A DNA stretch of 35,074 nt from Patescibacteria group bacterium UBA661. Its GTDB lineage: Bacteria; Patescibacteriota; Minisyncoccia; Phycocordibacterales; UBA918. Position numbers and translations under genes: made by a program. The stretch covers positions 1-35,074 of the forward strand of contig DBNX01000027.1 of assembly GCA_002299465.1 (NCBI GenBank), written 5' to 3'. The notes below the pieces were generated by a model that searched no databases, was not told the DNA's origin, and was given only the letters and a program-made list of their open reading frames with translations. Below, in pieces: positions 14,549 to 22,603 of the stretch. Position 1 is the first letter of the stretch. Every line of letters begins with the position of its first letter.

Positions 14549-15814
14549 CTAACCAATCCGCTCTTTGCCAAAAAATGACCGCAACGCTTCTGGTACTAAG
14601 ACGGTCCCATCAGCTTGTTGAAAGTTTTCGATAAGTGAAACCAAAATCCGTGGTGTTGGAATAGCGGTGCAGTTTAGAGAGTGGGCGTAACGCAATTTAC
14701 CCGCCTCATCGCGATAACGAATGTTAAAGCGTCGTGTTTGAAAATCGTGGAAGTAAGAAGCAGAACTAATTTCTCGATACTTTTTCTCAGCTGGTACCCA
14801 AAGCTCAATATCGTATTTTTTTACCTGACCCTGACCAATATCCGCCCCACAGTTAAGCACTGTACGATAAGGTATGCCAAGTGATTCAATAAACTCCTCC
14901 GTATTGCGGTTGATCCACTCGTGCCAACGCACACTCTCTTCGTGTGATGCTTCACACAAAAGTACTTGCTCTAACTTAAAAAATTCATGGACTCGAATCA
15001 GTCCTTTGGTGTCTTTGCCGTGACTACCCGCCTCGCGCCGATAACACGGTGAGAAGGCCAGAAGTTTGAGCGGCAACTCACTCCGTTCAATAACCTCATC
15101 GCTGTACATCCCCATCGTGGAAACCTCGCTGGTGCCGATTAAGTAATCATCATCCTGAGTGCGGTACACATCGTCAGCATCATTCGGTAAATGTCCAGTA
15201 CCATAGAGATTACTCTTGCGGACAATTGACGGTACCAGTAGCGGCTCAAAACCTTTCGCTAAAAAGAATTGATTAGCATAATTCCAAATCGCCCAAGCCA
15301 GCCGTGCACCATCCCCCCGCAAGTAATAACCCCGAAAACCATGTACTTTCACCCCTCGTTCAAAATCCACCAACTTAAGTTTAACCATCAGCTCGGTGTG
15401 GTCCTTGGCGGGAAAAGCAAAGTGAGTTTGCTCGCCCCAGTTTTTTATTTCAACATTATCAGCGTCACTGTTTCCGTCTGGTACAGACATATCGGGAATG
15501 TTTGGCACTTGCAACATCAGTGCCTGCCATTTTTCCATAACTGCGTGTAGGGCGGTTTCCTCGGCCTGAATTTCAGTTTTAAGTAACTGCATTTGTGCAA
15601 TCAAACTCTCGCGTCTTACTGCATCTTGACTAGCTGCTACAATTTCACCTGAGACGCGATTCTGTTCGGCTTTTTTAGTTTCAATGGCGGTCAGTCTCGC
15701 CCGACGTTCGTCGTCTGTGATTAACAGCTGGTCGATATCAACCAACATCTTCTTCTTTTGTGCCGCCAGCTTAATCAGCTCGGCATTATCACGAATAAAC
15801 TTAATATCAAGCAT
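14549..15814 (-). CDS. serS: Seryl-tRNA synthetase
   Basis: A 421-aa class II synthetase that charges tRNA-Ser with serine. Seen: the N-terminal coiled-coil arm that grips the long variable arm of tRNA-Ser (residues about 30-105, rich in Glu/Lys heptads), then the catalytic core: GTGHLPNDADDVYR near 207, motif 2 CYRREAGSHGKDTKGLIRVHEF near 265, and motif 3 with NCTAIPTPRILVSLIENFQ near 380. Length and layout are normal. It has a full sigma-70 promoter and a GAGGA element 11 nt before the start, so unlike several neighbours it is not leaderless. No T-box leader is seen. Confidence 0.96.
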   Translation of the reverse strand: MLDIKFIRDNAELIKLAAQKKKMLVDIDQLLITDDERRARLTAIETKKAEQNRVSGEIVAASQDAVRRESLIAQMQLLKTEIQAEETALHAVMEKWQALMLQVPNIPDMSVPDGNSDADNVEIKNWGEQTHFAFPAKDHTELMVKLKLVDFERGVKVHGFRGYYLRGDGARLAWAIWNYANQFFLAKGFEPLLVPSIVRKSNLYGTGHLPNDADDVYRTQDDDYLIGTSEVSTMGMYSDEVIERSELPLKLLAFSPCYRREAGSHGKDTKGLIRVHEFFKLEQVLLCEASHEESVRWHEWINRNTEEFIESLGIPYRTVLNCGADIGQGQVKKYDIELWVPAEKKYREISSASYFHDFQTRRFNIRYRDEAGKLRYAHSLNCTAIPTPRILVSLIENFQQADGTVLVPEALRSFFGKERIG

Positions 15815-15847
15815 AAAAAATATTCCTCGTTACGAATTACACTCCCG

Positions 15848-15876
15848 ATTATACAGAGGAAGTGCTAAACACACAA
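15848..15876 (-). promoter_or_regulatory. Promoter of serS
   Basis: TTGTGT (15871-15876), 17-nt spacer, TATAAT (15848-15853) on the minus strand. The leader would be about 27 nt. Confidence 0.65.
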
Positions 15877-15881
15877 AGAAG

Positions 15882-15906
15882 AAGAGACACCGAATTGGTG
15901 TCTCTT
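15882..15906 (-). terminator. Terminator of the EAL gene
   Basis: Arms AAGAGACACC and GGTGTCTCTT with a 5-nt loop. On the minus strand it is followed by CTTCTTTGTGT, a fair U-rich tract, and begins 42 nt after the EAL stop. Confidence 0.7.
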
Positions 15907-15948
15907 TCGAAATAACTTTATCTTTTTTACTCCACTCACCGCCGCTCC

Positions 15949-16719
15949 TTAGTGAGTTTTGAAAGGACTGCAGTTCGGTGCTGGTCTGCCGATGTTAAAT
16001 CCTTGCAAAGCATCGACACCGAGACACTGCATAAACAACGCCTGCTCGTCTGTCTCAACCCCTTCGGCGACTACCCGCATACCGGCTTTTCTGGCCAGTT
16101 CTATGTAGCGAATGACTTCATCGCAGTCCGCCCTAGTGGAATCATCAGCCGCGACACGAATGATGACTGACCGATCTAGTTTTAGGACGGTGATGCCTAG
16201 CTGATTATCAACCAGCCAAACTAATAGACCATTAGCGTCTGTCCAGCAAGGAAAATCGTCGACCGCCAGCTGCACCCCTAGACGATTGATGTCTCTTAGG
16301 ACACTGATCATCTTTGGATTGTGCCAGAAATCACTGTGTTCAAGAATCTCCACCGTAAGGAGCCATGGCCACACATCGTGCGCGAGCAGAACTTCACACA
16401 AGTACTGCGGAAAGTCTGCGTCGCACAGCAGTTCGTTGCAAACATTCACATGCAGTGAAACTGGCCGCGGATTATGAAGATTGCAACGTGCCATCTCCGC
16501 GACTGCTAGGGCAATTAGTTGTCGGTCAAACGCAGCGAGTTGTAGCCGACCTTCCAGAAAAGGCAGAAACTGCATCGAAGTCAACAGCTGCCCATCCACC
16601 CTGAGTCGCCCCAGTGCTTCGTACGAAAGATGACCATCTTTGGCCACAATCGGCTGAAAGTACGGAACAACACCATCTGGTATCGCTTCTACGATATGTC
16701 TAAGGGAAGGCGTAATCAT
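15949..16719 (-). CDS. Stand-alone EAL domain, cyclic-di-GMP phosphodiesterase
   Basis: A 256-aa single-domain protein. All catalytic positions of active EAL enzymes can be read: YEALGR near residue 29 (metal-binding Glu), HVNVCNELL near 90 (Asn), VEILEH near 123 (Glu), VDDFPC near 152 (Asp pair; family form is DDFG), VLKLDRS near 178 (Lys), VAEGVE near 216 (Glu) and LQGFNIGRP near 238 (Gln). It should therefore hydrolyse cyclic-di-GMP to pGpG. No PAS, GAF, GGDEF or membrane part is present, so any sensing must come from a partner. AGGAGG sits 8 nt before ATG 16719, one of the strongest Shine-Dalgarno sequences in the window. It has its own terminator and is probably a single-gene unit. Confidence 0.9.
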   Translation of the reverse strand: MITPSLRHIVEAIPDGVVPYFQPIVAKDGHLSYEALGRLRVDGQLLTSMQFLPFLEGRLQLAAFDRQLIALAVAEMARCNLHNPRPVSLHVNVCNELLCDADFPQYLCEVLLAHDVWPWLLTVEILEHSDFWHNPKMISVLRDINRLGVQLAVDDFPCWTDANGLLVWLVDNQLGITVLKLDRSVIIRVAADDSTRADCDEVIRYIELARKAGMRVVAEGVETDEQALFMQCLGVDALQGFNIGRPAPNCSPFKTH

Positions 16720-16893
16720 CGTGTGTACCTCCTAAAATTGCGAACATTCACGCCCACAAACAGGATTGTCAATTAAGCTAAACCTGTCTACGTTCAATAG
16801 TACTGATTAAGCTACGCTTTGTACACCAAAGTAACTCACACCTACGAAACTCTTTAAACTGCTACCTCTACCCAAACTATTTAGCTGGTAAAG

Positions 16894-16920
16894 AACAACC
16901 ACCGCATGCCGGTGGTTGTT
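16894..16920 (-). terminator. Hairpin after the acyltransferase gene
   Basis: Eleven-bp arms AACAACCACCG and CGGTGGTTGTT with a 5-nt loop, 24 nt past the minus-strand stop at 16944. There is no real U tract, so its strength is uncertain. Confidence 0.6.
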
Positions 16921-16943
16921 GATAGTGTGGGAAAATCCCGTGG

Positions 16944-17552
16944 TTATGAGGCGACAAAATCGCCCTCCGCTTTGCTGATCTCCGTCTGAAGTTCATTCAG
17001 ACGGAGATACTGTTCCCGATATTCCCGCACCTTGTTAGGAGCGGAGAAATCTAAGACCAGTAACACGGCGGGAGCTTTTTCGAGACCCCTGGTACCATCG
17101 GTACGACTGATTTCCACCGCACCATACCGACGGTACAAACCAACGTGGGCTGGATTGACCATCATAACAGCCACCTCCACTCCGTGTGCAAATGACCATT
17201 CCGTCACGGCGTTAGCGAGCAGCTGTTTGCCAACCAACTTCCCCTGTAGGGATGGGATCACGGCAAACTTGCCGAAATACCCCAACCGTCCAGCGTACTG
17301 AGTCCGCAACGCGTGCATCTCGTCTGTAAACACGGTGTCTGTCGGTAGTTGTCCTGGTTTGTCGACCGAACACATCAGTGTTCCAATGGGGAAACCCCAT
17401 TTGTTGACCGACAATACATCACCACCGAGACGACGTTTCTCGGAAAAGTATCCAAGAAGCGCCTTACCAATTTGCCAAGGGTGGTAATACCCCAGCTTGG
17501 TGTACGCAATGAAAACAATCACTGCGCAAAAAATATGTTGGAAAGATCTCAC
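16944..17552 (-). CDS. GNAT-fold acyltransferase, possibly FeeM/N-acyl amino acid synthase-like
   Basis: A 202-aa protein starting at GTG 17552, chosen because AGGAGG lies 5 nt upstream. Seen: a short hydrophobic start (FCAVIVFIAY), then EMHALRTQYAGRLGYFGKFAVIPSLQGKLVGKQLL (near residues 78-112), whose strand plus Q-G-x-x-V-G loop is the acyl-CoA-binding motif A of GNAT enzymes, and NPAHVGLYRRYGAV near 133. The combination of an Arg before the motif and the YRRYG strand recalls FeeM-type N-acyl amino acid synthases, a group also associated with PEP-CTERM systems, but this is a tentative similarity. An ordinary N-acetyltransferase is the alternative. The leader folds into a nested hairpin, so expression may be controlled after transcription. 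Confidence 0.65.
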   Translation of the reverse strand: MRSFQHIFCAVIVFIAYTKLGYYHPWQIGKALLGYFSEKRRLGGDVLSVNKWGFPIGTLMCSVDKPGQLPTDTVFTDEMHALRTQYAGRLGYFGKFAVIPSLQGKLVGKQLLANAVTEWSFAHGVEVAVMMVNPAHVGLYRRYGAVEISRTDGTRGLEKAPAVLLVLDFSAPNKVREYREQYLRLNELQTEISKAEGDFVAS

Positions 17553-17557
17553 GACGT

Positions 17558-17609
17558 CCTCCTGAATGTAGACCGTACAAAATGTGGGGAACAACTCCCC
17601 ACCGGTCTA
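17558..17609 (-). promoter_or_regulatory. Structured leader and Shine-Dalgarno of the acyltransferase
   Basis: AGGAGG at 17558-17563. Directly upstream, TAGACCG (17569-17575) pairs with CGGTCTA (17603-17609) and encloses a second stem GTGGGGA/TCCCCAC (17584-17590, 17596-17602). A further GGGGAG at 17613-17618 could pair with CTCCCC at 17595-17600 instead, giving two alternative folds. Confidence 0.5.
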
Positions 17610-17688
17610 AAGCGGGGAGGGGTTATAGAGAACTAACACCATTTCATTGTATCATACTTTTGACAAAAAAGCAATACCGTGCTAGGGG

Positions 17689-17697
17689 TGCTATAAT
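17689..17697 (+). promoter_or_regulatory. Extended -10 promoter of dprA (leaderless)
   Basis: TGC-TATAAT, a perfect extended -10, ends 8 nt before ATG 17706, so transcription should start at the start codon. The TTGACA at 17660-17665 is 26 nt away and too far to act as its -35. Confidence 0.75.
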
Positions 17698-17705
17698 CTG
17701 GGTGT

Positions 17706-18572
17706 ATGTCACATCCTATATCAATTCTACCGACAATTTTATTTCCACCCCTGCTCGCTCAAATACCAGACCCACCCACCCAGCTTTGGTACCAAGGCAC
17801 CCTACCTCCGCCCGAGCTAAAACTTTTAGCTGTCGTCGGTTCCCGTCAGTATACGACTTACGGCAAACAGGTGGTGGAGTACCTACTGGCTGGTCTCGCT
17901 GGTTACCCGATTGGGATTGTTTCGGGGCTGGCTTTAGGTATTGATGGTCTAGCGCACGAAGCCGCCTTACGCCATCATCTCTACACATTGGCTGTACCGG
18001 GGAGTGGTTTAGAGCCAAAAGTCCTCTATCCAGCGCGCCACCGCCCCTTGGCGGAACGCATCATCTCGGCGGGTGGCGGTCTCCTCTCCGAGTTTCCACC
18101 GGATAGCGCTGCTACCAAGTGGTCTTTTCCGCAACGCAATCGGCTCATGGCTGGACTTTCTCACGCCACTTTACTCATCGAAGCGGCGCCCCAATCCGGG
18201 ACTTTGATAACCGCTCGACTGGCAGTCGACTACAACCGCGAACTCTTAGTCGTACCGGGAAATATTTTTACCGAAACAGCTAAAGGTGTCCACCAATTTC
18301 TTAAACTCGGCGCCACCGCCATCACTGAACCCAACGATATTCTTTATGCTCTCGGAATTGAACCAAACTTAGCCAATGACAAAACTACCCCACTCCCCTC
18401 CCTCAGCCCGCAAGAACAACAAGTAGTGACACTTCTGCGCGAACCCCTCGCTCGTGATACTTTAATTCGCGCCCTCGGCTGTCCGGTCTCGGAAGCCGCC
18501 ACTCTGCTCATGCAAATGGAATTAAAAGGTTATATTGTCTACGAAGCACCTCATTACAGCGCTCGGATTTAG
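17706..18572 (+). CDS. dprA: DNA-processing protein DprA (Smf)
   Basis: A 288-aa protein that loads RecA on incoming single-stranded DNA during natural transformation. Seen: VVGSRQYTTYGKQV near residue 42, GIVSGLALGIDGLAHEAAL near 72-90 (Rossmann G-rich loop of the DprA fold), VPGSGL near 97, FPQRNRLMAGLSHATLLIEA near 142-161 and SGTLITARLA near 165, all hallmark DprA segments. Residues about 230-288 form the C-terminal winged-helix-like domain (SLSPQEQQVVTLLREP). The N-terminal SAM domain of longer DprA proteins is missing. It is followed by topA in the same direction, an order seen in many bacteria. The start is set by the promoter, with no Shine-Dalgarno sequence. Confidence 0.94.
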   Translation: MSHPISILPTILFPPLLAQIPDPPTQLWYQGTLPPPELKLLAVVGSRQYTTYGKQVVEYLLAGLAGYPIGIVSGLALGIDGLAHEAALRHHLYTLAVPGSGLEPKVLYPARHRPLAERIISAGGGLLSEFPPDSAATKWSFPQRNRLMAGLSHATLLIEAAPQSGTLITARLAVDYNRELLVVPGNIFTETAKGVHQFLKLGATAITEPNDILYALGIEPNLANDKTTPLPSLSPQEQQVVTLLREPLARDTLIRALGCPVSEAATLLMQMELKGYIVYEAPHYSARI

Positions 18573-18593
18573 ACACTTATACCAGTCTCTGAT

Positions 18594-18619
18594 TTGACAC
18601 TAAGACGCTTTGCTAGTAT
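18594..18619 (+). promoter_or_regulatory. Possible promoter of topA
   Basis: TTGACA (18594-18599) and TGC-TAGTAT (18611-18619). The 14-nt spacer is short, so either the extended -10 acts alone or TATTTG (18617-18622), 17 nt from TTGACA, is used. Confidence 0.4.
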
Positions 18620-18647
18620 TTGTTACAGGAATTTACGATAAAAAATT

Positions 18648-21011
18648 ATGGGCAATTACTCTCTAGTCATCGTTGAATCACCAGCTAAAGCCAAAACGAT
18701 TGAAAAATATCTGGGTGGGCAATTTCGCGTACTCTCGTCCATTGGTCACGTTCGTGATTTACCAAAAAGTAATACCAATGCTGTCAATATTGAAGCTGGT
18801 TTTGTTCCGCAATACATTATTTCGCCGGGTAAAGAAAAAGTTATAGAGGGTCTGCGTAAAGCCGCCAAAACAGCCGATGCGGTACTCCTTGCTTCTGACC
18901 CGGACCGAGAAGGTGAAGCTATTGCTTGGCATATTGCCGAGTTAGTAAAAGACGTTAATCCAAAACTAAGACGAGTGGCTTTTAATGAGATTACTGAAAA
19001 TGCTGTCAAAGAAGCGATCGCGCATCCCCGCGACTTAGACATTAATCTCAAAGAGGCACAAGAGGCCCGGCGTGTACTCGATCGTTTGGTTGGCTACGAT
19101 TTGTCTGGACTAATTTGGAAAAAAGTTCGCTACGGTCTTTCGGCGGGTCGAGTACAATCGCCGGCTTTGCGTATCCTAATGGAACGAGAACGCGAAATCC
19201 GCGCCTTTGTGCCAGAAACTTATTACACCTTAACCGCCCACCTAAAAACCCCAAGTGACAAGCTGGCGTTTCTTTGTAGTATCGAACCAAAAACCGAAGC
19301 GGAGGCGCTACGCATTAAACAGCTCGGCGAAAAATACCCGTGGGCTATCACTGCCATCAAAGAAACCGAGGCCAAACGCTCCCCCCGACCACCTTTTACC
19401 ACCTCTACTCTGCAACAAGTCGCTTCCACTCGTCTGGGTTTTTCTCCTTCCCGTACTATGGGTGCCGCCCAAAAACTCTACGAAGCTGGTCTCATTACCT
19501 ATATGCGTACCGACAGCTCAATTCTAAGTGCTGTCGCCCAAAAGCAAATTTTAGCTTTCCTTAATGCTGCGTATGGAAAAGAATACCTAGCGCCACGCCA
19601 ATACAAAACCAAAAGTAAATCAGCCCAAGAAGCTCACGAAGCCATTCGCCCCACCGACATCAACAAAAAACACGCTGGTTTAAGCGCTGACCAAAAAGCC
19701 CTCTATGAACTAATTTGGCGACGAACCGTCGCTTCACAGATGACTGACGCTGTTAGCAAACGCACCAAGCTGGTGACAAATATCACCACCAACAACTCTG
19801 ACTCCATTCCTGATTTCTTTCTCCAGGGTACTCGTATCTTGTTCCCGGGCTGGCTCGTCGTCGATGTCTTGGCCCGAGGTGAAGACACCGAAGTACCAAA
19901 ACTCGCAACCGGTGATAAATTAACTCTTAGTAATATCGTTATTGAAAGCAAAGAAACCCAACCCTTAAATCGCTACACCGAAGCTGGTCTCATCAAAGAA
20001 CTGGAAAAGCGCGGGATTGGCAGACCTTCGACTTATGCCTCAATTATGAAAACTATCATCGACCGTGGCTATGTACTCAAAGACGGTCGGACTTTATTCC
20101 CAACCGACACTGGAGACGTGGTGTCTTCGTTTCTGGAACAACATTTCGCTGAGTACATCAGCGACAATTTCACGAGCGAGATGGAAGATGGACTCGATGA
20201 GATAGCCGCTGGAAAGCGAACTTATGTAAAAACCCTCAGTGATTTCTACTTACCCTTTCAAAAAGCGGTTACGGCCAAAGAAGACATTCCCAAACTCACC
20301 AACCTCGGAGCCGGACCTAAACAATTCCCCTGCCCCGACTGTGGCGCCGGCATGATAATAAAGTTGGGACGAAGTAGCACTTTTCTTTCTTGCGAACGTT
20401 TTCCGGACTGCACTGGCTCTCGTCTTCTTAATGGTGATGAACTGAAACCCACCGCCCCCCTTGGCTTGCACCCTGACACCAACGAACCTATCTTCGTTCT
20501 CACTGGTAAATACGGACCCTATGTACAACTAGGTGAAACTCCCGAAAAGAAAAAAGGCGTTAAATCGCCAGCCCCCAAACGGGCCAGTTTACCAGCCAGC
20601 ATCAAACCCGCTACCGTCACCCTCGCGGATGCGATTAAATACCTAACTCTCCCGCGGGAACTTGGTTTGCATCCCAAAACAGGTGAACCCATAGTCGCCA
20701 ACACCGGTCAATACGGACCTTATTTGGCACACGCGGGCGATTTTAGATCCTTAAAAGGCGGTGATGATCCGTACACAATTACTTACGAGCGAGCCCTCGA
20801 AATCTACAAAGAACCCAAACAAATGCGCAAAGGCGAGAAGCTGATAGCCGAGTTAGGTGTTAATCCCAGCACCAAAAAACTAATTAATGTTTATGAATCT
20901 AAATCGGGTCGTTATCTAAAGAAAGGTTTCCGTAAAATCAGCATCCCCGACACCATTGAAACTAAAGACCTGACGCTAGAAGTTGCGCTAGCTCTCCTCA
21001 AGCAAGGTTAA
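18648..21011 (+). CDS. topA: DNA topoisomerase I (type IA)
   Basis: A 787-aa enzyme that relaxes negative supercoils by cutting one strand. Seen: TOPRIM domain with VIVESPAKAKTIEKYLG near residue 7 and SDPDREGEAIAWH near 82 (metal-binding acidic residues), GLSAGRVQSPALRI near 163, the catalytic Tyr in ITYMRTDSS at residue 285, and KRGIGRPSTYASIM near 453. After the core lies one four-Cys zinc ribbon (CPDCG, later CERFPDC, near 561-585), then repeated C-terminal modules (LGLHPDTNEPIFVLTGKYGP and LGLHPKTGEPIVANTGQYGP, near 606 and 680) and a third degenerate one. These repeats are common in TopA of Actinobacteria and CPR. No Shine-Dalgarno sequence precedes the ATG. Confidence 0.96.
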   Translation: MGNYSLVIVESPAKAKTIEKYLGGQFRVLSSIGHVRDLPKSNTNAVNIEAGFVPQYIISPGKEKVIEGLRKAAKTADAVLLASDPDREGEAIAWHIAELVKDVNPKLRRVAFNEITENAVKEAIAHPRDLDINLKEAQEARRVLDRLVGYDLSGLIWKKVRYGLSAGRVQSPALRILMEREREIRAFVPETYYTLTAHLKTPSDKLAFLCSIEPKTEAEALRIKQLGEKYPWAITAIKETEAKRSPRPPFTTSTLQQVASTRLGFSPSRTMGAAQKLYEAGLITYMRTDSSILSAVAQKQILAFLNAAYGKEYLAPRQYKTKSKSAQEAHEAIRPTDINKKHAGLSADQKALYELIWRRTVASQMTDAVSKRTKLVTNITTNNSDSIPDFFLQGTRILFPGWLVVDVLARGEDTEVPKLATGDKLTLSNIVIESKETQPLNRYTEAGLIKELEKRGIGRPSTYASIMKTIIDRGYVLKDGRTLFPTDTGDVVSSFLEQHFAEYISDNFTSEMEDGLDEIAAGKRTYVKTLSDFYLPFQKAVTAKEDIPKLTNLGAGPKQFPCPDCGAGMIIKLGRSSTFLSCERFPDCTGSRLLNGDELKPTAPLGLHPDTNEPIFVLTGKYGPYVQLGETPEKKKGVKSPAPKRASLPASIKPATVTLADAIKYLTLPRELGLHPKTGEPIVANTGQYGPYLAHAGDFRSLKGGDDPYTITYERALEIYKEPKQMRKGEKLIAELGVNPSTKKLINVYESKSGRYLKKGFRKISIPDTIETKDLTLEVALALLKQG

Positions 21012-21014
21012 GAC

Positions 21015-21042
21015 TTGTGTTTCTACACACTTTCTCTACAAT
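21015..21042 (+). promoter_or_regulatory. Promoter of rel (leaderless)
   Basis: TTGTGT (21015-21020), 16-nt spacer, TACAAT (21037-21042), ending 8 nt before ATG 21051. It begins just after the topA stop, so rel need not depend on topA read-through. Confidence 0.55.
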
Positions 21043-21050
21043 GAGATTTA

Positions 21051-22592
21051 ATGGAAGTTAAGAATATCATTGTCGCCATGCAACACCCGACACCTGCCGA
21101 TAAGGCGTTGGTGGAGGCGGCTTATGAATTCGCTAAAACGGCACATGCCGATCATTTCCGCTACTCAGGCGAACCCTACCTTAGCCACCTCGCGGAAGTC
21201 GGCAGAAAACTAGCCGAGATGGGTATGGGGGCGTCCACCATCGCGGCCGGTCTCCTCCATGACACCATCGAGGACACTAGCGTCACCTCTCAAGAAATTA
21301 GAGAAAAATTTGGTGATGAGATTTTATTTTTAATTGAAGGTGTCACCAAACTGAGCTCGGTTCGTTATTATGGCAGCGACCGTCATAACGAAAGTTTACG
21401 TAAGCTTTTTGTCGCGACTAGCCAAGATATCCGCGTTCTCATTATCAAGTTGGTAGACCGCCTCCACAATATGCAGACACTGGAGCATGTCCCCAACGAA
21501 AAACGTCTGCGCATTGCGCGCGAAACTCTGGAAGTCTACGTACCAGTCGCACACCGTCTCGGTATGGGTAAAATCCGTAAAGAACTAGAGGACTTAGCTT
21601 TCCCCCACATCTATCCAGAAGAGTACGCTCAGGTAAAAAAATTACTCGAATCACGCTCCCGTAAAGCCAATGAGCAACTCGAAAGGGAGCGTAAAGTCTT
21701 ACAAAAACATTTGGCGGAAATTGGCTTAACTGATTTTAACACTTCCTATCGCGTCAAAGGTCTTTTCAGTCTGTACCACAAACTAAAGCGTAAAGAGTGG
21801 GACATCAATGTTGTGTATGATTTTCTGGCGATGCGGGTGGTGGTGCCTGAAGTTGAAGATTGTTACCGAGCGCTTGGTATTATCCACAAACTTTGGCGAC
21901 CCTTGCCTGGTCGGGTCAAGGATTACATTGCCTTCCCGAAACCCAATGGTTACAAATCCCTACACACCACTGTCACCACCCAGAACGGAGTTATTCTGGA
22001 GATTCAAATTCGCACTCGCAAAATGCACCACGAATCAGAGTTTGGTATCGCTTCTCACATCACCTACAAAGAACCAGTGGTGTCGGACGAAACTGCAGAA
22101 AGCCCGTCGCGATTCGCTAGTTTGATACCAGTGTTGTTTCGTCCTTTCACTCGCCGCTTGCAACCCAGCCAAGACTTAAAAGACACTACTAAGACTCCGC
22201 ACCGCGACAAAATCCCCAAGTGGATATCCCAAATCGGACAAACCCACGCTGAGGAGAAATCATCCACGGCTGAGTTTGTTGAGGATATGCGTAAAGACTT
22301 TTTCTCCAACCGCATTTTTGTCTTCACCCCCATTGGCGACGTGGTTGATTTACCAGTCGGAGCCACCCCCATTGATTTTGCCTACGCTATTCACTCTGAG
22401 ATTGGCGACCATATCGCTGGTGTCAAAGTCAATCGCAAATTAGTCCAGCTTGACCGTGAACTAAAAAACGGCGATATGGTAGAAATCGAAACCCGCAAGA
22501 CTTCTCGTCCCACTAAAAAATGGTTGGGTTTTGCTAAAACCTCACTGGCCCGCCGCCGCATTAGAACCGCCCTCGAACGAACTGAAAACTAA
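21051..22592 (+). CDS. RelA/SpoT-family (p)ppGpp synthetase/hydrolase, short form
   Basis: A 513-aa stringent-response enzyme. Seen: HD hydrolase domain with YLSHLAEVGRKL near residue 43 and GLLHDTIEDT near 67 (HD metal site), LVDRLHNMQTL near 131; synthetase domain with RVKGLFSLYHKLKRK near 231, VYDFLAMRVVV near 252, GYKSLHTTV near 300 and EIQIRTRKMHHESEFGIASH near 316; and a TGS domain near 420-480 (VFTPIGDVVDLPVGATPIDFAYAIHSEIG). Both activities should be intact. The protein stops soon after TGS: the helical, zinc-finger and ACT domains of a usual 700-740-aa Rel are missing, so ribosome-based control must differ. There is no frameshift visible; the TAA is followed almost at once by the convergent parB gene. 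Confidence 0.92.
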   Translation: MEVKNIIVAMQHPTPADKALVEAAYEFAKTAHADHFRYSGEPYLSHLAEVGRKLAEMGMGASTIAAGLLHDTIEDTSVTSQEIREKFGDEILFLIEGVTKLSSVRYYGSDRHNESLRKLFVATSQDIRVLIIKLVDRLHNMQTLEHVPNEKRLRIARETLEVYVPVAHRLGMGKIRKELEDLAFPHIYPEEYAQVKKLLESRSRKANEQLERERKVLQKHLAEIGLTDFNTSYRVKGLFSLYHKLKRKEWDINVVYDFLAMRVVVPEVEDCYRALGIIHKLWRPLPGRVKDYIAFPKPNGYKSLHTTVTTQNGVILEIQIRTRKMHHESEFGIASHITYKEPVVSDETAESPSRFASLIPVLFRPFTRRLQPSQDLKDTTKTPHRDKIPKWISQIGQTHAEEKSSTAEFVEDMRKDFFSNRIFVFTPIGDVVDLPVGATPIDFAYAIHSEIGDHIAGVKVNRKLVQLDRELKNGDMVEIETRKTSRPTKKWLGFAKTSLARRRIRTALERTEN

Positions 22593-22603
22593 GCCGGCTT
22601 CGG

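Noticed and set aside
14549..15876. T-box leader before serS
   Set aside because: The leader is only about 27 nt and has no specifier or antiterminator sequence.
17660..17697. TTGACA plus TATAAT as a classical dprA promoter
   Set aside because: The spacer is 26 nt, far from 17; the extended -10 alone explains the site better.
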